Assembly (NCBI GenBank): GCA_016787895.1
Contig: JAEUTN010000014.1
Span: 620,001-684,000, forward strand
Origin: Bacteroidia bacterium
GTDB taxonomy: Bacteria; Bacteroidota; Bacteroidia; B-17B0; Aurantibacillaceae
Length of the DNA: 64,000 nucleotides
Direction: 5' to 3'
The notes under the pieces were generated by a model. That model saw nothing but the letters and a program-made list of their open reading frames with translations, was not told where the DNA came from and did no database searches. Position numbers and translations under genes: made by a program. Below, piece after piece: positions 9,516 through 19,818 of the stretch. Numbering within the stretch: the first letter of the stretch is position 1; every line of letters begins with the position of its first letter.

Positions 9516-9524
9516 ATGAAGTAG

Positions 9525-9560
9525 AAAAATCCCCTTCGAAGAAATTTGGAGGGGATTTTT
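9525..9560 (+). terminator. Terminator of tRNA-Ala
   Basis: The arms AAAAATCCCC (9525-9534) and GGGGATTTTT (9551-9560) form a perfect 10-bp stem starting 10 nt after the tRNA CCA. Flanking TGAAG/CTTCA can extend the stem. The 3' arm and following bases recur, slightly changed, at 9751-9783. Confidence 0.8.
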
Positions 9561-9569
9561 CGCTTCATT

Positions 9570-9706
9570 GCCCTGAAGTGAAGCTGCGAAGCTGATTCTA
9601 CTTCAGGGCAATATGATTAACGACTTTCATAATAAATCGGTGAGCGTTTTTTTGCTTCACACAAGCCGGCCCAAAAAACCGCTGGTTTTTTGTCTTTACC
9701 CTGAAG
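9570..9706 (+). repeat. Direct repeat, copy 1 (upstream of GIY-YIG gene)
   Basis: About 135 bp that recurs at 10242-10376 in the same orientation with only scattered differences. It opens with a hairpin of perfect 10-bp arms (GCCCTGAAGT at 9570-9579, ACTTCAGGGC at 9600-9609), runs through a conserved AT-rich stretch (ATGATTAACGACTTTCATAA), has a terminator-like hairpin (AAAAAACC at 9673-9680, GGTTTTTT at 9684-9691), and ends with the left arm of a third hairpin (CCTGAAG at 9700-9706, CTTCAGG at 9721-9727). A short frame across this block (9613-9822) resembles no protein known to me and is not called. Confidence 0.85.
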
Positions 9707-9750
9707 CGAAGCTGCTCCTACTTCAGGACACTACATACTATAGCGCTGCT

Positions 9751-9783
9751 GAAGAAATTTGGCTAGGGTTTTTTCGTTTCATT
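9751..9783 (+). repeat. Degenerate copy of tRNA-Ala 3' flank
   Basis: This stretch repeats bases 9538-9569 (the 3' arm of the tRNA-Ala terminator and the following bases) with a few changes and one extra base. Both begin GAAGAAATTTGG and end TTTCATT or CTTCATT. It suggests that the region between was inserted next to the tRNA or that the tRNA tail was duplicated. Confidence 0.55.
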
Positions 9784-9861
9784 TTTAACGAAAAGTTACT
9801 ATTAGACTATATCTTCAGGTAATCACGACAATTGGATATATGCATTAACTTTATCTGCAAG

Positions 9862-10173
9862 ATGCTATTACACCACTGCGTATACGTTTTGTTTAGCGCA
9901 AAAGATCACCTTTTGTATATTGGATATACCTCGAACCTTGAAGTCAGACTTCAAAAACACCAGGAAGGAGGAGTTAAAAGCACAGCGAAAAGGCGACCAT
10001 TAATGTTAATATTTACGGAGTACTATTTGTTCAAGGAAGATGCCTTAAAAAGAGAGGGATATTTCAAAACCACTATGGGCAAAAAAGCGATTAAACTAAT
10101 GTTAAACCGCACTTTAGACCAATTAGGGCACAAAAAGGCAACTGCACCTGATTTTCTTTTTGAAGAAGAATAA
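9862..10173 (+). CDS. Small GIY-YIG domain endonuclease
   Basis: A 103-aa single-domain GIY-YIG nuclease. The two motif halves are VYVLFS and LYIGYT, followed by the conserved Arg and His of RLQKH, the STAKRRPLMLIF segment, and a Glu in ALKREGYFK that fits the metal-binding residue. The ATG at 9862 was chosen over an upstream TTG because it fits the usual N-terminus (a few residues before the first strand), and TAACTTTA, a 7/8 match to the -7 element, lies just before it. Stand-alone proteins of this type are common in Bacteroidota, often annotated 'putative endonuclease'; no substrate is established. The gene lies between two direct repeats beside tRNA-Ala, as the second GIY-YIG gene lies beside tRNA-Arg. 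Confidence 0.88.
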   Translation: MLLHHCVYVLFSAKDHLLYIGYTSNLEVRLQKHQEGGVKSTAKRRPLMLIFTEYYLFKEDALKREGYFKTTMGKKAIKLMLNRTLDQLGHKKATAPDFLFEEE

Positions 10174-10241
10174 TTGATAAGTACCCAATAATGATGTGAT
10201 TCAAAACCAACATATAGTGGAAATGTAACATTTTTATTCTT

Positions 10242-10376
10242 GCCCTGAAGTGAAGCTGCGAAGCTGATTCTGCTTCAGGGCAACATGATTAACGACTTTC
10301 ATAATAAATCGGAGGGCGTTTTTTGCTTCCCACAAGCCGGCCCAAAAAACCGCTGGTTTTTTGTCCATACCCTTAA
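10242..10376 (+). repeat. Direct repeat, copy 2 (downstream of GIY-YIG gene)
   Basis: The second copy of the 9570-9706 repeat, 672 bp downstream. It keeps the first hairpin (GCCCTGAAG at 10242-10250, CTTCAGGGC at 10273-10281), the AT-rich core and the AAAAAACC/GGTTTTTT hairpin. The left arm of the third hairpin is decayed (ACCCTTAAG). The two copies bracket the GIY-YIG gene. Apart from this repeat and the gcvP promoter, nothing was recognised in 10174-10564. Confidence 0.85.
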
Positions 10377-10531
10377 GTTAGAACTCAATAAGGCACCTCA
10401 GCCAAGTGTGCTTTACACATCCCACACTAAAGAATTTGAACCGGCCTTTGATCTTCATTGACTCAGTAAACATTATCTTATTTGTCTTGTTTTAAAGGCA
10501 TTAGCACTATCAAAAACTCCCTGAATTTTCG

Positions 10532-10539
10532 TAAATTTG
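10532..10539 (+). promoter_or_regulatory. -7 element TAAATTTG upstream of gcvP
   Basis: A perfect TAnnTTTG match 25 nt before the gcvP ATG. It indicates that gcvP has its own promoter rather than being read from gcvT. Confidence 0.65.
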
Positions 10540-10564
10540 TGCCCTTCAAATCCTCCATTTACAC

Positions 10565-13438
10565 ATGACAACCGACCAATTTGTAAGCCGTCACAACGGT
10601 CCCCGCGGACAGGAAATTACTTCCATGCTCCAAAAAATAGGGGTGAAAAACATTGATGAATTGATTAACCAAACCGTGCCGGCAAACATTCGTTTGAAAA
10701 AGCCTTTGAACGTTGCGCCCGCCTTGAGCGAGTACCAGTACCTTCGCCACCTGAAAGCACTCGGTAAAAAAAACAAAACCTTTCGCTCCTACATAGGGTT
10801 AGGTTATTACAATACCATTCTTCCTGCAGTCATCCAACGCAATGTGCTCGAAAATCCGGGTTGGTATACCGCTTATACCCCTTACCAGGCTGAGATTGCG
10901 CAAGGGCGCCTGGAAGCCATCCTGAACTTTCAAACCATGGTGATGGACCTCACTGCCATGCCGATCGCTAACGCTTCCCTTCTTGACGAAGCAACAGCCG
11001 CTGCTGAAGCCGTGTTTATGTTTTACAGCAACCGCAGTAAAAACAAAATAAAAGCCGGAGCCAATAAGTTTTTTGTTTCCAATACTGTTTTCCCTCAAAC
11101 TATTGACGTAATCAAAACCCGCTCAGAGCCTATTGGTGTTGAAATGGTGGTAGGAGACATACATACGTTTAAATTTGACGATTCCTATTTTGGCGTATTG
11201 CTTCAGTACCCCGATATTAACGGAGAAGTAGAGGATTACAGAAGTTTTACGGCGTCCTGCAAACAACACGAAATTCAGGTGGCGGTTGCTACAGATTTGC
11301 TGGCACTCGCCCTTATTACTCCTCCGGGTGAATGGGGAGCCGATTGTGTATTGGGCAATTCTCAGCGATTCGGAGTTCCATTGGGCTATGGCGGTCCCCA
11401 TGCAGCATTTTTTACCTGTCGTGAAGATTACAAACGTTTAATACCCGGACGTATCATCGGTGTATCTCAGGATTCAGAAGGCAATATGGCACTCCGTATG
11501 GCTCTTCAAACCCGTGAACAACATATTAAACGCGATAAAGCCACATCAAACATTTGTACCGCTCAAGCCTTGCTAGCCATTATGGCCAGCATGTACGCAG
11601 TGTATCATGGACAGGAAGGCATTAGAGCCATTGCCAATAGTGTTCACAAAGGCACCTATTCGGTGGCAGAAAGTCTTAAGAAATTAGGGTACAGCATTAA
11701 AACCAAGTTGTTTTTCGATACCATTCTGGTGGATGCGGATGCCGCTACCATTAAAGGTATTGCGGAAAAACGTGAAATTAATTTCCGTTACCCGAATACC
11801 AATACTGTAGCCATATCGCTCGATCAAACCATTGAGCCGGAAGATTTAAAAGACATTGTGAGCATATTTGCTGAAGCTGCTGAAAAAACTGTTAATACCG
11901 TAAGCATTCAGGATTCAATGTTACTTAACGCCTCTCCATTGGCCCGAAAAAGCGCTTTTTTAACGCATCCTGTGTTTAACACCTATCACAGTGAGAGCGA
12001 AATGATGCGTTACATCAAACGTCTGGAAAACAAAGACCTTTCTTTGGTTCACTCCATGATCTCCCTGGGTTCCTGCACCATGAAACTGAATGCCGCATCA
12101 GAACTCCTTCCGCTCACCTGGCCTGAGTTCGCCAGCATACATCCTTTTGCTCCAATAGAACAAGCACAGGGCTACCATGAGCTGATTGAACAATTGAACA
12201 AAGACCTTTCAGAAATCACAGGATTCGCACGCATGAGTTTTCAGCCTAATTCAGGAGCTCAGGGCGAGTACGCCGGCCTGATGGTGATACGTGCCTACCA
12301 CATTGCCAATGGGCATGCCAACCGAAATGTGGCCCTCATTCCATCTTCAGCACACGGCACCAATCCTGCCAGCGCGGCCATGGCAGGTATGCACATTGTG
12401 GTAACCAAATGCGACGATAAGGGAAACATTGATTTGAACGACCTGAGAGAAAAGGCTGAATTGCACAAGGAAAATTTATCCTGCCTGATGGTTACGTATC
12501 CATCCACACATGGGGTGTATGAAGAAGCCATCACAGATATTACAAAGATCATTCACGATAACGGAGGTTTGGTTTACATGGATGGCGCCAACATGAACGC
12601 TCAGGTTGGTCTTACCTCCCCTGGCAACATTGGCGCTGACGTGTGTCACCTGAACCTGCACAAAACCTTTGCCATTCCTCATGGCGGCGGAGGTCCCGGC
12701 ATGGGCCCAATTGGCGTGGTTGAAAAGCTGGTGCCCTACCTTCCTTCTCATTCCATCGTAAACACCGGAGGCGAAAAGGGCATACATGCTGTTTCATCGG
12801 CCCCCTACGGCAGCGCTTTAATTCTCCTGATTTCTTACGGTTACATTAAAATGTTGGGCGCAGAAGGCTTAAAGCAAGCTACTGAAATGGCCATTCTTAA
12901 TGCCAATTACATGAAGGAAGTGTTAAAGGAGCATTATAAAATTTTATACACCGGTAAAAACGGACGTTGCGCTCACGAGATGATTCTGGATTGCAACGAG
13001 TTTAAAATGGCCAGCGGAGTGGAGGTAGCCGACATTGCGAAACGTTTGATGGACTACGGATTCCACGCACCAACGGTTGCTTTCCCGGTGGTGAATACCT
13101 TAATGGTGGAACCTACCGAATCCGAATCTAAAGCGGAGTTGGATCGTTTTTGCGAAGCCATGATCAACATCCGAAAAGAAATCAAAGCCATTGAAGAGGG
13201 TAAATTCGATAAAAGCAACAACCTCATTAAAAATGCTCCCCACACCTGCAAAGCTGTTGTAAATGATAACTGGGATAAACCTTACAGTCGCCAGCAAGCC
13301 GCTTACCCATTAAAGTGGGTGCGCGACAACAAATTCTGGCCAAGTGTTGGAAGAGTAGATAATGCCTATGGCGACCGTAACCTCGTGTGCTCATGTGCGC
13401 CAATTGAAGCCTATATGGAAGAACCGGTTGGGGCTTAA
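10565..13438 (+). CDS. gcvP: Glycine dehydrogenase (decarboxylating), P protein
   Basis: A 957-aa fused P protein, the PLP-dependent decarboxylase of the glycine cleavage system. It decarboxylates glycine and passes the aminomethyl group to lipoyl-H protein. The N-terminus ([12 protein letters not shown]), the internal [18 protein letters not shown], and the PLP-lysine motif [17 protein letters not shown] (Lys near residue 700) are all intact. Both halves of the usual N/C duplicated fold are present in one chain, as in enterobacteria and eukaryotes. It has its own promoter and ends at a strong terminator. gcvT is 2.2 kb upstream. Confidence 0.97.
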   Translation: MTTDQFVSRHNGPRGQEITSMLQKIGVKNIDELINQTVPANIRLKKPLNVAPALSEYQYLRHLKALGKKNKTFRSYIGLGYYNTILPAVIQRNVLENPGWYTAYTPYQAEIAQGRLEAILNFQTMVMDLTAMPIANASLLDEATAAAEAVFMFYSNRSKNKIKAGANKFFVSNTVFPQTIDVIKTRSEPIGVEMVVGDIHTFKFDDSYFGVLLQYPDINGEVEDYRSFTASCKQHEIQVAVATDLLALALITPPGEWGADCVLGNSQRFGVPLGYGGPHAAFFTCREDYKRLIPGRIIGVSQDSEGNMALRMALQTREQHIKRDKATSNICTAQALLAIMASMYAVYHGQEGIRAIANSVHKGTYSVAESLKKLGYSIKTKLFFDTILVDADAATIKGIAEKREINFRYPNTNTVAISLDQTIEPEDLKDIVSIFAEAAEKTVNTVSIQDSMLLNASPLARKSAFLTHPVFNTYHSESEMMRYIKRLENKDLSLVHSMISLGSCTMKLNAASELLPLTWPEFASIHPFAPIEQAQGYHELIEQLNKDLSEITGFARMSFQPNSGAQGEYAGLMVIRAYHIANGHANRNVALIPSSAHGTNPASAAMAGMHIVVTKCDDKGNIDLNDLREKAELHKENLSCLMVTYPSTHGVYEEAITDITKIIHDNGGLVYMDGANMNAQVGLTSPGNIGADVCHLNLHKTFAIPHGGGGPGMGPIGVVEKLVPYLPSHSIVNTGGEKGIHAVSSAPYGSALILLISYGYIKMLGAEGLKQATEMAILNANYMKEVLKEHYKILYTGKNGRCAHEMILDCNEFKMASGVEVADIAKRLMDYGFHAPTVAFPVVNTLMVEPTESESKAELDRFCEAMINIRKEIKAIEEGKFDKSNNLIKNAPHTCKAVVNDNWDKPYSRQQAAYPLKWVRDNKFWPSVGRVDNAYGDRNLVCSCAPIEAYMEEPVGA

Positions 13439-13458
13439 ATCTCAATTGGAGTTAAATT

Positions 13459-13492
13459 AAAAAGTCCTTCGAATTATGAAGGACTTTTTTTT
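13459..13492. terminator. Bidirectional terminator between gcvP and SPOR gene
   Basis: The arms AAAAAGTCCTTC (13459-13470) and GAAGGACTTTTT form a 12-bp perfect stem with loop GAATTAT, and the stem is flanked by T-runs on both strands. It can stop gcvP on the plus strand and the convergent SPOR-domain gene on the minus strand. Confidence 0.88.
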
Positions 13493-13521
13493 TGCGCAAG
13501 GCGGTAATTACTAAGGCAAGA

Positions 13522-13911
13522 TTATTTCACTTTAATTCTTCCCTTAACAATAAACGAATTAGGAAAGTCTCCCTGAATTTTTTTGAGGGCTTCGTAAGCC
13601 TGTAATTTGGTTTTAAAATCGCCCACCAATACCACAAAATTCGGTTGCTGGTAATCTTCGTAGGTGATGTATTCTTTAAATGTAGCGGCAAATTTAGTTC
13701 TAACGGTTTTGGCCTTGTCGCTATCAATGCCGAAGTGAATTTTAATGCGGTACCCCTCCTGCTCACCATCCGTAAGGCGGTGGTACTCCGCTTTTTTTTC
13801 CACCAATTGGCTCACTTTGCTCTGAGTGGAGTTGGGGTCCTGAGCTGAAAGGGTTTTTTGAAAACCAAAACTTAGGATAAAAATGATGGATAGGGTAAGA
13901 CGATGATTCAC
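13522..13911 (-). CDS. Exported SPOR-domain protein
   Basis: A 129-aa protein with a signal peptide (SIIFILSFGFQKTLSAQ) and a SPOR-like domain in its second half (GYRIKIHFGIDSDKAK, then PNFVVLVGDFKTKLQAYEAL). SPOR domains bind denuded glycan strands of peptidoglycan. No ATG precedes the signal peptide in frame, so a GTG at 13911 is used; a near-consensus -7 element (TATCTTCG, 13916-13923) lies directly upstream. It is divergent from sucA. Confidence 0.82.
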   Translation of the reverse strand: MNHRLTLSIIFILSFGFQKTLSAQDPNSTQSKVSQLVEKKAEYHRLTDGEQEGYRIKIHFGIDSDKAKTVRTKFAATFKEYITYEDYQQPNFVVLVGDFKTKLQAYEALKKIQGDFPNSFIVKGRIKVK

Positions 13912-14114
13912 GAAACGAAGATAAAGTAAAAGCTACTAAGCGCCAAAGTCAGGAGAGCATACCCAGGAAGGAGGTGGTTAAATTAAGTGAAAGAAGTACC
14001 CTTGAAGTTAACAGGCAATGCCCCCTCGGGCACTTGTGCAAAAATCACAATTAGTCATTCACAACCAATGTTTTACCACAACCTGAATATATCCTTGGGT
14101 GGGAGTTTTTTTGC

Positions 14115-14122
14115 TAAATTTG
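14115..14122 (+). promoter_or_regulatory. -7 element TAAATTTG of sucAB
   Basis: A perfect TAnnTTTG match 22 nt before the sucA ATG, with a TTG at 14095-14097 at suitable -33 spacing. It probably drives sucA and sucB together. The rest of 13924-14114 shows no gene. Confidence 0.65.
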
Positions 14123-14144
14123 TTATCGCTTCGAAATTTTAACT

Positions 14145-16868
14145 ATGGATCAATTTTCATACCTGGGCAATGCCGATGTTAACGCCATAGAGGATCTTTT
14201 TCTGCAATACAGAAAAGACCCCTCGGCCGTTGACCAAAGCTGGAGGGATTTTTTTAAGGGCTTTGAGTTTGCCCGCAGTGCCTATGATTCAGCCGGTGGA
14301 GAACAAATACCCGAAAATGTAAGTAAAGAATTTAAAGTCATAGGCCTCATTAATGGCTATCGCCAGCGGGGGCATTTGTTTACACTGACCAACCCGGTGC
14401 GTGTGCGCCGTAAACATTTGCCCAACCTTGCCCTTGAAAACTTTGGTTTAAGCGAAAAGGACCTTGAAACCGTGTTTCAAGCCGGTAACCAGATTGGTAT
14501 TGGCGCCGCAAAACTGAAAGATATTATTGCTCACCTTACCCAAACCTATTGCCAAAGTATAGGCGTGGAATACCTCTACGTGCGCCAACCCGAAGTTGTG
14601 AAATGGCTGCAGGAGCGCATGGAAAAGAGCCGCAACACCCCATCCTACAGCAAAGACGAAAAAATTGATATTCTTAAAAAAGTAACCCGTGCCGTGGTGT
14701 TCGAGAATTTTTTGCACACCAAATTTGTGGGGCAAAAACGCTTTTCATTGGAAGGAGCAGAAGCCGTGATCCCCGCCATCAACTCCCTGATGGAAAAAGG
14801 GGCCGATATGGGCATTAAGGATTATGTGATTGCCATGGCTCATCGCGGACGCCTGAACATGCTCACCAATATCATGAAAAAACCGTTTGTGGATGTGTTT
14901 ACCGAATTTGAAGGGCGACCCAGTGAAGACGCCATGTTCGATGGTGACGTAAAATACCACATGGGCTATTCATCAGACCAAAAAAGTGATAATGGGCACA
15001 TGGTTCACATGAGTCTTACGCCTAACCCTTCGCATCTTGAAACGGTAGCGCCGGTAGCCGAAGGCATCATGCGCTCCAAAATTGACCACCACCATGAAGG
15101 AGATCATTCCAAAGCCTGCGCGGTGGTGATACATGGCGACGCGGCCATTGCAGGACAAGGGATTGTGTATGAGGTGGTACAGATGAGCCAATTGGATGCT
15201 TATAAAACCGGAGGCACTGTACATTTTGTGATTAACAATCAGGTGGGCTTCACCACCAATTATATCGACGCCCGTTCGTCAACCTATTGTACCGATGTGG
15301 CAAAGGTGGTCCTGAGTCCGGTGTTTCACGTGAACGGCGACGATGTGGAAGCCCTGAGTTTTGCCTCAGAGCTGGCCATGGAATTCCGTCAAACCTTTCA
15401 TCGTGACGTGTTTATCGACGTATTGTGTTACCGTAAACACGGACACAATGAGGGCGACGAACCCCGTTTCACTCAACCTCTTTTGTACAAAGAAATTGCA
15501 GCCCATAAAAATCCCAAAGAAATTTATGTGGCTAAACTGATTGCCGAAAACCCGGAGTTTGCAGCCATTGCGAAGGAAATTGAGGGTAGTTTTAAAGCCG
15601 AACTGGAGTCCAATCTTGAACAAGCGAAAAAAGCCGCCAATGTTAAAATGGCTTCTTATTTGCAAGGCGACTGGGCAGGTGTAAAAATGTCGGGGGATCA
15701 TGATTTTGATTTTTCACCTCAAACCGCCATCTCCAAAGAGTTGTTCATGGAGCTGGCTGAAAAAATCACCACACTTCCGGGCGATAAAAAGTTTTTCTCC
15801 AAAATACAAAAGGTGTTCAGCGACCGCAAGGCCATGATTAAGGGTGATAATTTCGATTGGGCCATGGGGGAATTAATGGCTTACGCTTCATTGCTCAAAG
15901 AAGGCCATCAGGTGCGCTTCAGCGGTCAGGATGTTGAACGCGGAACGTTTTCTCACCGACACGCTGTTGTGAAAGTTGAAGACAGTGAAGAAGAATACAC
16001 CCCTTTGCAACACATTGACGCAAAGGGACAATTTGAAATTTACAATTCCTTGCTCAGTGAGTATGGAGTGCTTGGTTTTGAGTATGGTTATGCCTTTGCT
16101 ACACCCAATGCCCTCACCATTTGGGAGGCGCAGTTTGGCGACTTTTTTAATGGGGCTCAAATTATTATTGACCAGTACCTGACTTCGGCAGAATACAAAT
16201 GGAGACGCATGAATGGTTTGGTGGTATTGCTCCCGCACGGATACGAAGGCCAGGGGCCTGAACATTCAAGTGCTAGGATAGAACGTTTCCTGCAAGCCTG
16301 TGCTGAAAACAACATTCAGATTGTGAATGCGACTACTCCTGCTCAGCAATTTCATGTGCTCAGGCGTCAGTTAAAACGGGAGTTCCGCAAACCGCTCATT
16401 TGTTTTACGCCTAAAAAACTTCTGCGTTATCCGGCCTGTGTGAGTTCCATCAAGGATTTCACCAATGGAGGATTCAAAGAAATACTGGATGATAACATGG
16501 ATGCCGCCAAGGTCACCAAACTTGCTTTCTGCTCCGGCAAAATATATTACGATTTAATTGAACGCCGCGAAAAGGAAGGTGTATCAGATATAGCTTTTAT
16601 CCGTCTCGAGCAATTGTATCCTTTCCCCAAAGTGCAGATTGAGGCCCTGCTGAAAAAGTACAACAAAGCCAAAACGTATTTTTATGTGCAGGAAGAACCC
16701 GAAAACATGGGCGCTTACCGCTTTGTGGACCATAATTTAAGGTCCTTGAATTTAAAATACATCGGCAGAGATGAAGCAGCGAGCCCGGCAACAGGTTTTG
16801 CGAAACGCCACAACGATGAAAACGAAGAAATCATGAATGGCATTTTTTCTAAAGTGCCTGTAAAATAA
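14145..16868 (+). CDS. sucA: 2-oxoglutarate dehydrogenase E1 component
   Basis: A 907-aa thiamine-diphosphate-dependent E1 of the 2-oxoglutarate dehydrogenase complex (TCA cycle). The N-terminal peripheral-subunit segment is present ([18 protein letters not shown]), as are the ThDP and substrate motifs [32 protein letters not shown] and [14 protein letters not shown]. The length is normal for the Bacteroidota enzyme. sucB follows after 17 bp in the same orientation, giving a compact E1-E2 operon. The E3 gene (lpd) is not in the window. Confidence 0.96.
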   Translation: MDQFSYLGNADVNAIEDLFLQYRKDPSAVDQSWRDFFKGFEFARSAYDSAGGEQIPENVSKEFKVIGLINGYRQRGHLFTLTNPVRVRRKHLPNLALENFGLSEKDLETVFQAGNQIGIGAAKLKDIIAHLTQTYCQSIGVEYLYVRQPEVVKWLQERMEKSRNTPSYSKDEKIDILKKVTRAVVFENFLHTKFVGQKRFSLEGAEAVIPAINSLMEKGADMGIKDYVIAMAHRGRLNMLTNIMKKPFVDVFTEFEGRPSEDAMFDGDVKYHMGYSSDQKSDNGHMVHMSLTPNPSHLETVAPVAEGIMRSKIDHHHEGDHSKACAVVIHGDAAIAGQGIVYEVVQMSQLDAYKTGGTVHFVINNQVGFTTNYIDARSSTYCTDVAKVVLSPVFHVNGDDVEALSFASELAMEFRQTFHRDVFIDVLCYRKHGHNEGDEPRFTQPLLYKEIAAHKNPKEIYVAKLIAENPEFAAIAKEIEGSFKAELESNLEQAKKAANVKMASYLQGDWAGVKMSGDHDFDFSPQTAISKELFMELAEKITTLPGDKKFFSKIQKVFSDRKAMIKGDNFDWAMGELMAYASLLKEGHQVRFSGQDVERGTFSHRHAVVKVEDSEEEYTPLQHIDAKGQFEIYNSLLSEYGVLGFEYGYAFATPNALTIWEAQFGDFFNGAQIIIDQYLTSAEYKWRRMNGLVVLLPHGYEGQGPEHSSARIERFLQACAENNIQIVNATTPAQQFHVLRRQLKREFRKPLICFTPKKLLRYPACVSSIKDFTNGGFKEILDDNMDAAKVTKLAFCSGKIYYDLIERREKEGVSDIAFIRLEQLYPFPKVQIEALLKKYNKAKTYFYVQEEPENMGAYRFVDHNLRSLNLKYIGRDEAASPATGFAKRHNDENEEIMNGIFSKVPVK

Positions 16869-16885
16869 TTATACCTATAAACAGT

Positions 16886-18178
16886 ATGGCAATTGTTGAA
16901 TTAAAAATACCAAGTCCGGGCGAATCCATTACAGAAGTAGTGATTGCGCGCTGGGTAAAAAATAGCGGAGATGTTGTGGAAAAGGATGAAGTGTTGGCGG
17001 AAATCGACTCGGATAAAGCAACGCTAACGCTGAACGCGGAAGAAGCCGGGAAAATTGAAGTGCTTGCGGCAGAAGGCGATACCGTAAAGGTGGGACAAGT
17101 GGTGGTTAAGATTGACACTTCGGTTAAACCTGATGCTTCGGCTACGCTCAGCACAAGTGCGAAGGATAAGATAGAGGTTAAGGCTGAGACTAAGGTTGAG
17201 GTCAAGGCTGAGGCTAAGGTGGAAACAAAAGCGGAGGTTAAGTCAAATGTTGAAGCTAAGACAACAGGCTATGCAACAGGTGTTCCCAGCCCGGCTGCAG
17301 GAAAATTAATGGCAGAAAACGGAGTGGCTGCGGGGCAGATTAGTGGAAGCGGAAGAGGCGGACGCATCACCAAACAAGATGTGTTGGCGGCTTTATCAAA
17401 CGGCTTGCCAACGGCTGCAGCTGTCATATCCAATTCATGGCAGGGTGGTCGCGATAAGGAAAAGGTTAAAATGACCTCCTTGCGCAAAACAGTAGCCAAA
17501 CGTTTGGTGGCAGTTAAAAATGAAACAGCCATGCTCACCACGTTTAACGAAGTGGACATGAGCGGTATTTACGCCATACGTGCCAAATACAAGGACAAGT
17601 TCAAGGAAATTCATGGTAATAACATCGGGTTTATGAGTTTTTTCACCAAAGCCGTTACCGAAGCCCTTTACCATTTTCCGGCGGTGAATGCCATGATTGA
17701 CGGAGACGAAATAGTGTACAACAAATACTGTGATATAGGCATTGCGGTAAGTGCCCCAAAAGGTTTGATGGTTCCGGTGCTGCGCAATGCGGAGCTCATG
17801 AGCCTGGCTCAAATCGAATCGGGCATTAAAGAACTTGCCGTAAAAGCGCGGGATGGAAAATTAACTATACCGGATATGGAAGGCGGCACATTCACGATTA
17901 CAAATGGCGGTGTGTTTGGCTCCATGATGAGCACCCCAATTATTAATCCTCCTCAAAGCGCTATCCTGGGCATGCACAATGTGGTGGAGCGCCCCATGGC
18001 GGTGAACGGGCAGGTGCTGATTCGCCCCATGATGTATGTGGCCTTAAGTTACGACCACCGCATCATCGACGGTCGTGAAAGTGTAGGATTTCTTGTTAAG
18101 GTGAAAGAGATGCTGGAGAACCCAGCACGTATGCTGTTCGGAGGTAAAAATCCGGAAGAGGTGTTGTTGGGATTATAG
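16886..18178 (+). CDS. sucB: 2-oxoglutarate dehydrogenase E2 (dihydrolipoyl succinyltransferase)
   Basis: A 430-aa E2 protein. Residues 1-76 form the lipoyl domain, with the lipoylated lysine at position 44 (EIDSDKATL). A flexible Lys/Val/Glu/Ala-rich linker follows (residues ~85-125), encoded by a tandem-like repeat. Next come the E3-binding peripheral domain ([25 protein letters not shown]) and the catalytic acyltransferase domain ending in [15 protein letters not shown] with the His and Asp of the active site. It transfers the succinyl group to CoA. One lipoyl domain is present, as is usual for SucB. Confidence 0.96.
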   Translation: MAIVELKIPSPGESITEVVIARWVKNSGDVVEKDEVLAEIDSDKATLTLNAEEAGKIEVLAAEGDTVKVGQVVVKIDTSVKPDASATLSTSAKDKIEVKAETKVEVKAEAKVETKAEVKSNVEAKTTGYATGVPSPAAGKLMAENGVAAGQISGSGRGGRITKQDVLAALSNGLPTAAAVISNSWQGGRDKEKVKMTSLRKTVAKRLVAVKNETAMLTTFNEVDMSGIYAIRAKYKDKFKEIHGNNIGFMSFFTKAVTEALYHFPAVNAMIDGDEIVYNKYCDIGIAVSAPKGLMVPVLRNAELMSLAQIESGIKELAVKARDGKLTIPDMEGGTFTITNGGVFGSMMSTPIINPPQSAILGMHNVVERPMAVNGQVLIRPMMYVALSYDHRIIDGRESVGFLVKVKEMLENPARMLFGGKNPEEVLLGL

Positions 18179-18271
18179 TTCAAATTCACTACCACTAAGT
18201 CACTCAGATCACAAAGAGGCGCTAAGAAAATTCACCTGGAGTTTCATGTTTTATATCAGTGAGAAACAAAC

Positions 18272-18964
18272 TCAGTGATTAACAAAGTGATCGATGAGTT
18301 GAATCTTCCGAACTGTATCGTTACTAAGGGTATCTACAATCCAAAACAGATTCATTCCAAGATTTTTAATGTATTCTTTTTGAAAAATCTGATGGGGACT
18401 GATGATATTGTCCAGGCCATTGATATTGATAAAGTGCCCTTTGGCAATCAGCACACTGTCAGATCCCAGCTTCGCCTTTGAAATGTGAGTGATTTCTTCT
18501 TCAACACAATTAAAGCCCGGGTATCTTGGGTCGCAAAATTTGCGGTTTGGTCGAATCTTACAGGCTCCGGCTGTTTCTGTTAAAAAGTCGTACAGGTAAT
18601 CTTCTTTTAGAAACGGGGCAACAGCATAATCAATATACTGATATCTGTAAATGGGGGCTCCATTGTAAAAAGGCACAAAAACAGTATCTGAGGGTGATTT
18701 ACACGTTACCCAATTATCTCTGCCTTTGCAGTAGGTGTGTTTTAAGTAGGTAGGGTAGGTGCTGTAAGTCGCAACCGTAACCCCTGTGGAATCTGTTAAC
18801 TTGTATTTCCACCAGGAACCGGGATAAACCGGAAAATAACTGCCGGGCTTGATGGTGTCAATTGGTGTGGGAATGGGTTGAGGATCACTTTCCTGTTTCT
18901 TACACGACAGAAAAAAAAACAGAAGGGCAATTACCAAAGGCCATCTGCTGAATGTTGCTCTCAT
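18272..18964 (-). CDS. Hypothetical lipoprotein
   Basis: A 230-aa protein with a lipoprotein signal (VIALLFFFLSCKK, lipidated Cys at about residue 21). The mature part is preceded by a Pro-rich spacer and has motifs seen in uncharacterised Bacteroidota lipoproteins (PGSYFPVYPGSWWKYK). No enzymatic motif is recognised. It is convergent with sucB; the 93-bp gap holds a degenerate word repeat (ACTAAGTCACTCAGATCACA type) but no clear terminator. Confidence 0.7.
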   Translation of the reverse strand: MRATFSRWPLVIALLFFFLSCKKQESDPQPIPTPIDTIKPGSYFPVYPGSWWKYKLTDSTGVTVATYSTYPTYLKHTYCKGRDNWVTCKSPSDTVFVPFYNGAPIYRYQYIDYAVAPFLKEDYLYDFLTETAGACKIRPNRKFCDPRYPGFNCVEEEITHISKAKLGSDSVLIAKGHFININGLDNIISPHQIFQKEYIKNLGMNLFWIVDTLSNDTVRKIQLIDHFVNH

Positions 18965-19007
18965 GAATACAATTTAAGAAAAATTTCTTAAAAACACTCA
19001 AGCATGA

Positions 19008-19274
19008 TTACTTTAACTTCCAGCGCTCCAGTTTAGGAATGCCCCTGGTAAAAAACCCGGCTAAAAATCCGGGGAAACCCATTTCTTTCATTTTGCCTTT
19101 TACGAAGTCCTGCATTTGTCCAACGGTCCAATCGGCATTCATAAACTTTCCATCCACATAACAGTAACTGCAATACATCTTACTTTTACTTCCGTCGGCA
19201 TTGCTCCCTCCGCCTTTGGGATCCTTGCTTAAGGGCATGGCGCAACTTTGACAGTTTTTGTAGGCTTTTTCCAT
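19008..19274 (-). CDS. Putative zinc-ribbon protein
   Basis: An 88-aa protein with the four-Cys pattern CQSCAMPL ... YCSYCY of the 'putative zinc ribbon' family (the arrangement of PF12674). The C-terminal half is amphipathic and ends in a basic stretch. The frame is open to 19307, which would overlap the upstream gene by 22 bp; the ATG at 19274 (MEKAYKNC) gives a clean 11-bp gap and the usual N-terminus. It probably forms an operon with the upstream 132-aa gene. The function is not known. Confidence 0.75.
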   Translation of the reverse strand: MEKAYKNCQSCAMPLSKDPKGGGSNADGSKSKMYCSYCYVDGKFMNADWTVGQMQDFVKGKMKEMGFPGFLAGFFTRGIPKLERWKLK

Positions 19275-19285
19275 AGGTCTTGTTT

Positions 19286-19684
19286 TTAAAGGTGTGTTTT
19301 TAACCATTCAATGGCTTCATCAATATTCCTGAAAACCTTGAATGCTTGTTTGGGTTTATGTACTTTATAATAAAAATCGGCAATCATTTTATAAGCCAGA
19401 TTTTGAACGAGTACTGCCGAAGCCGATGCCGGAAAATCATCTTCCTTTTTTATGGCATTGGCCCTGGCCTCTTTGGTAAGGGAAACGTAATCGCCGGCTT
19501 CAAATAAACAGGGGTGTTTTACATCGTTGGTCAGTTTAAAGGCAGCCACCCTTATCCTGTCCTGCATATCCACATCAATCACGGTATTTGATTTGTAATA
19601 CACGTGTACGATACCATCGTCTCTCAAACCCAGTATAAAGTCTGAATCTTCAATGATTTTTACAAGGCGTTCCGTTTGTTTCAT
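19286..19684 (-). CDS. STAS/SpoIIAA-like small protein
   Basis: A 132-aa soluble protein. Its pattern (DDGIVHVYYKSNTVIDVD, KHPCLFEAGDYVSLTKEARA, ending IDEAIEWLKTHL) matches Bacteroidota proteins annotated as STAS/SpoIIAA-like (DUF7793 type). Such proteins are thought to be small regulators, but no role is established. The ATG at 19684 (MKQTERL) is preferred over the one 9 codons upstream by fit to the family. Confidence 0.6.
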   Translation of the reverse strand: MKQTERLVKIIEDSDFILGLRDDGIVHVYYKSNTVIDVDMQDRIRVAAFKLTNDVKHPCLFEAGDYVSLTKEARANAIKKEDDFPASASAVLVQNLAYKMIADFYYKVHKPKQAFKVFRNIDEAIEWLKTHL

Positions 19685-19818
19685 ACCTGGGCTTAGGAAT
19701 TGGGATATCAACCGAAGGTACTAAAATAGAAATAGTATTTCTTAAACAGGAGGTGAACCATTTAATTTTAATCAGCAGCAGGAAAACCCTATATTCGAAT
19801 TAGCGTTTGTAACACTTT

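Noticed and set aside
9613..9822. 69-codon plus-strand ORF in the repeat region after tRNA-Ala
   Set aside because: It lies across the direct repeat and hairpins; the second repeat copy does not keep the frame, and no family resemblance is seen.
9570..10376. Insertion sequence or integron at the tRNA-Ala locus
   Set aside because: There is no transposase or integrase gene, and the repeats are direct with internal hairpins instead of terminal inverted repeats.
17158..17265. Repeat array in sucB as a CRISPR or minisatellite
   Set aside because: It encodes the usual flexible Lys/Glu/Ala linker between the lipoyl and E3-binding domains of E2 proteins.
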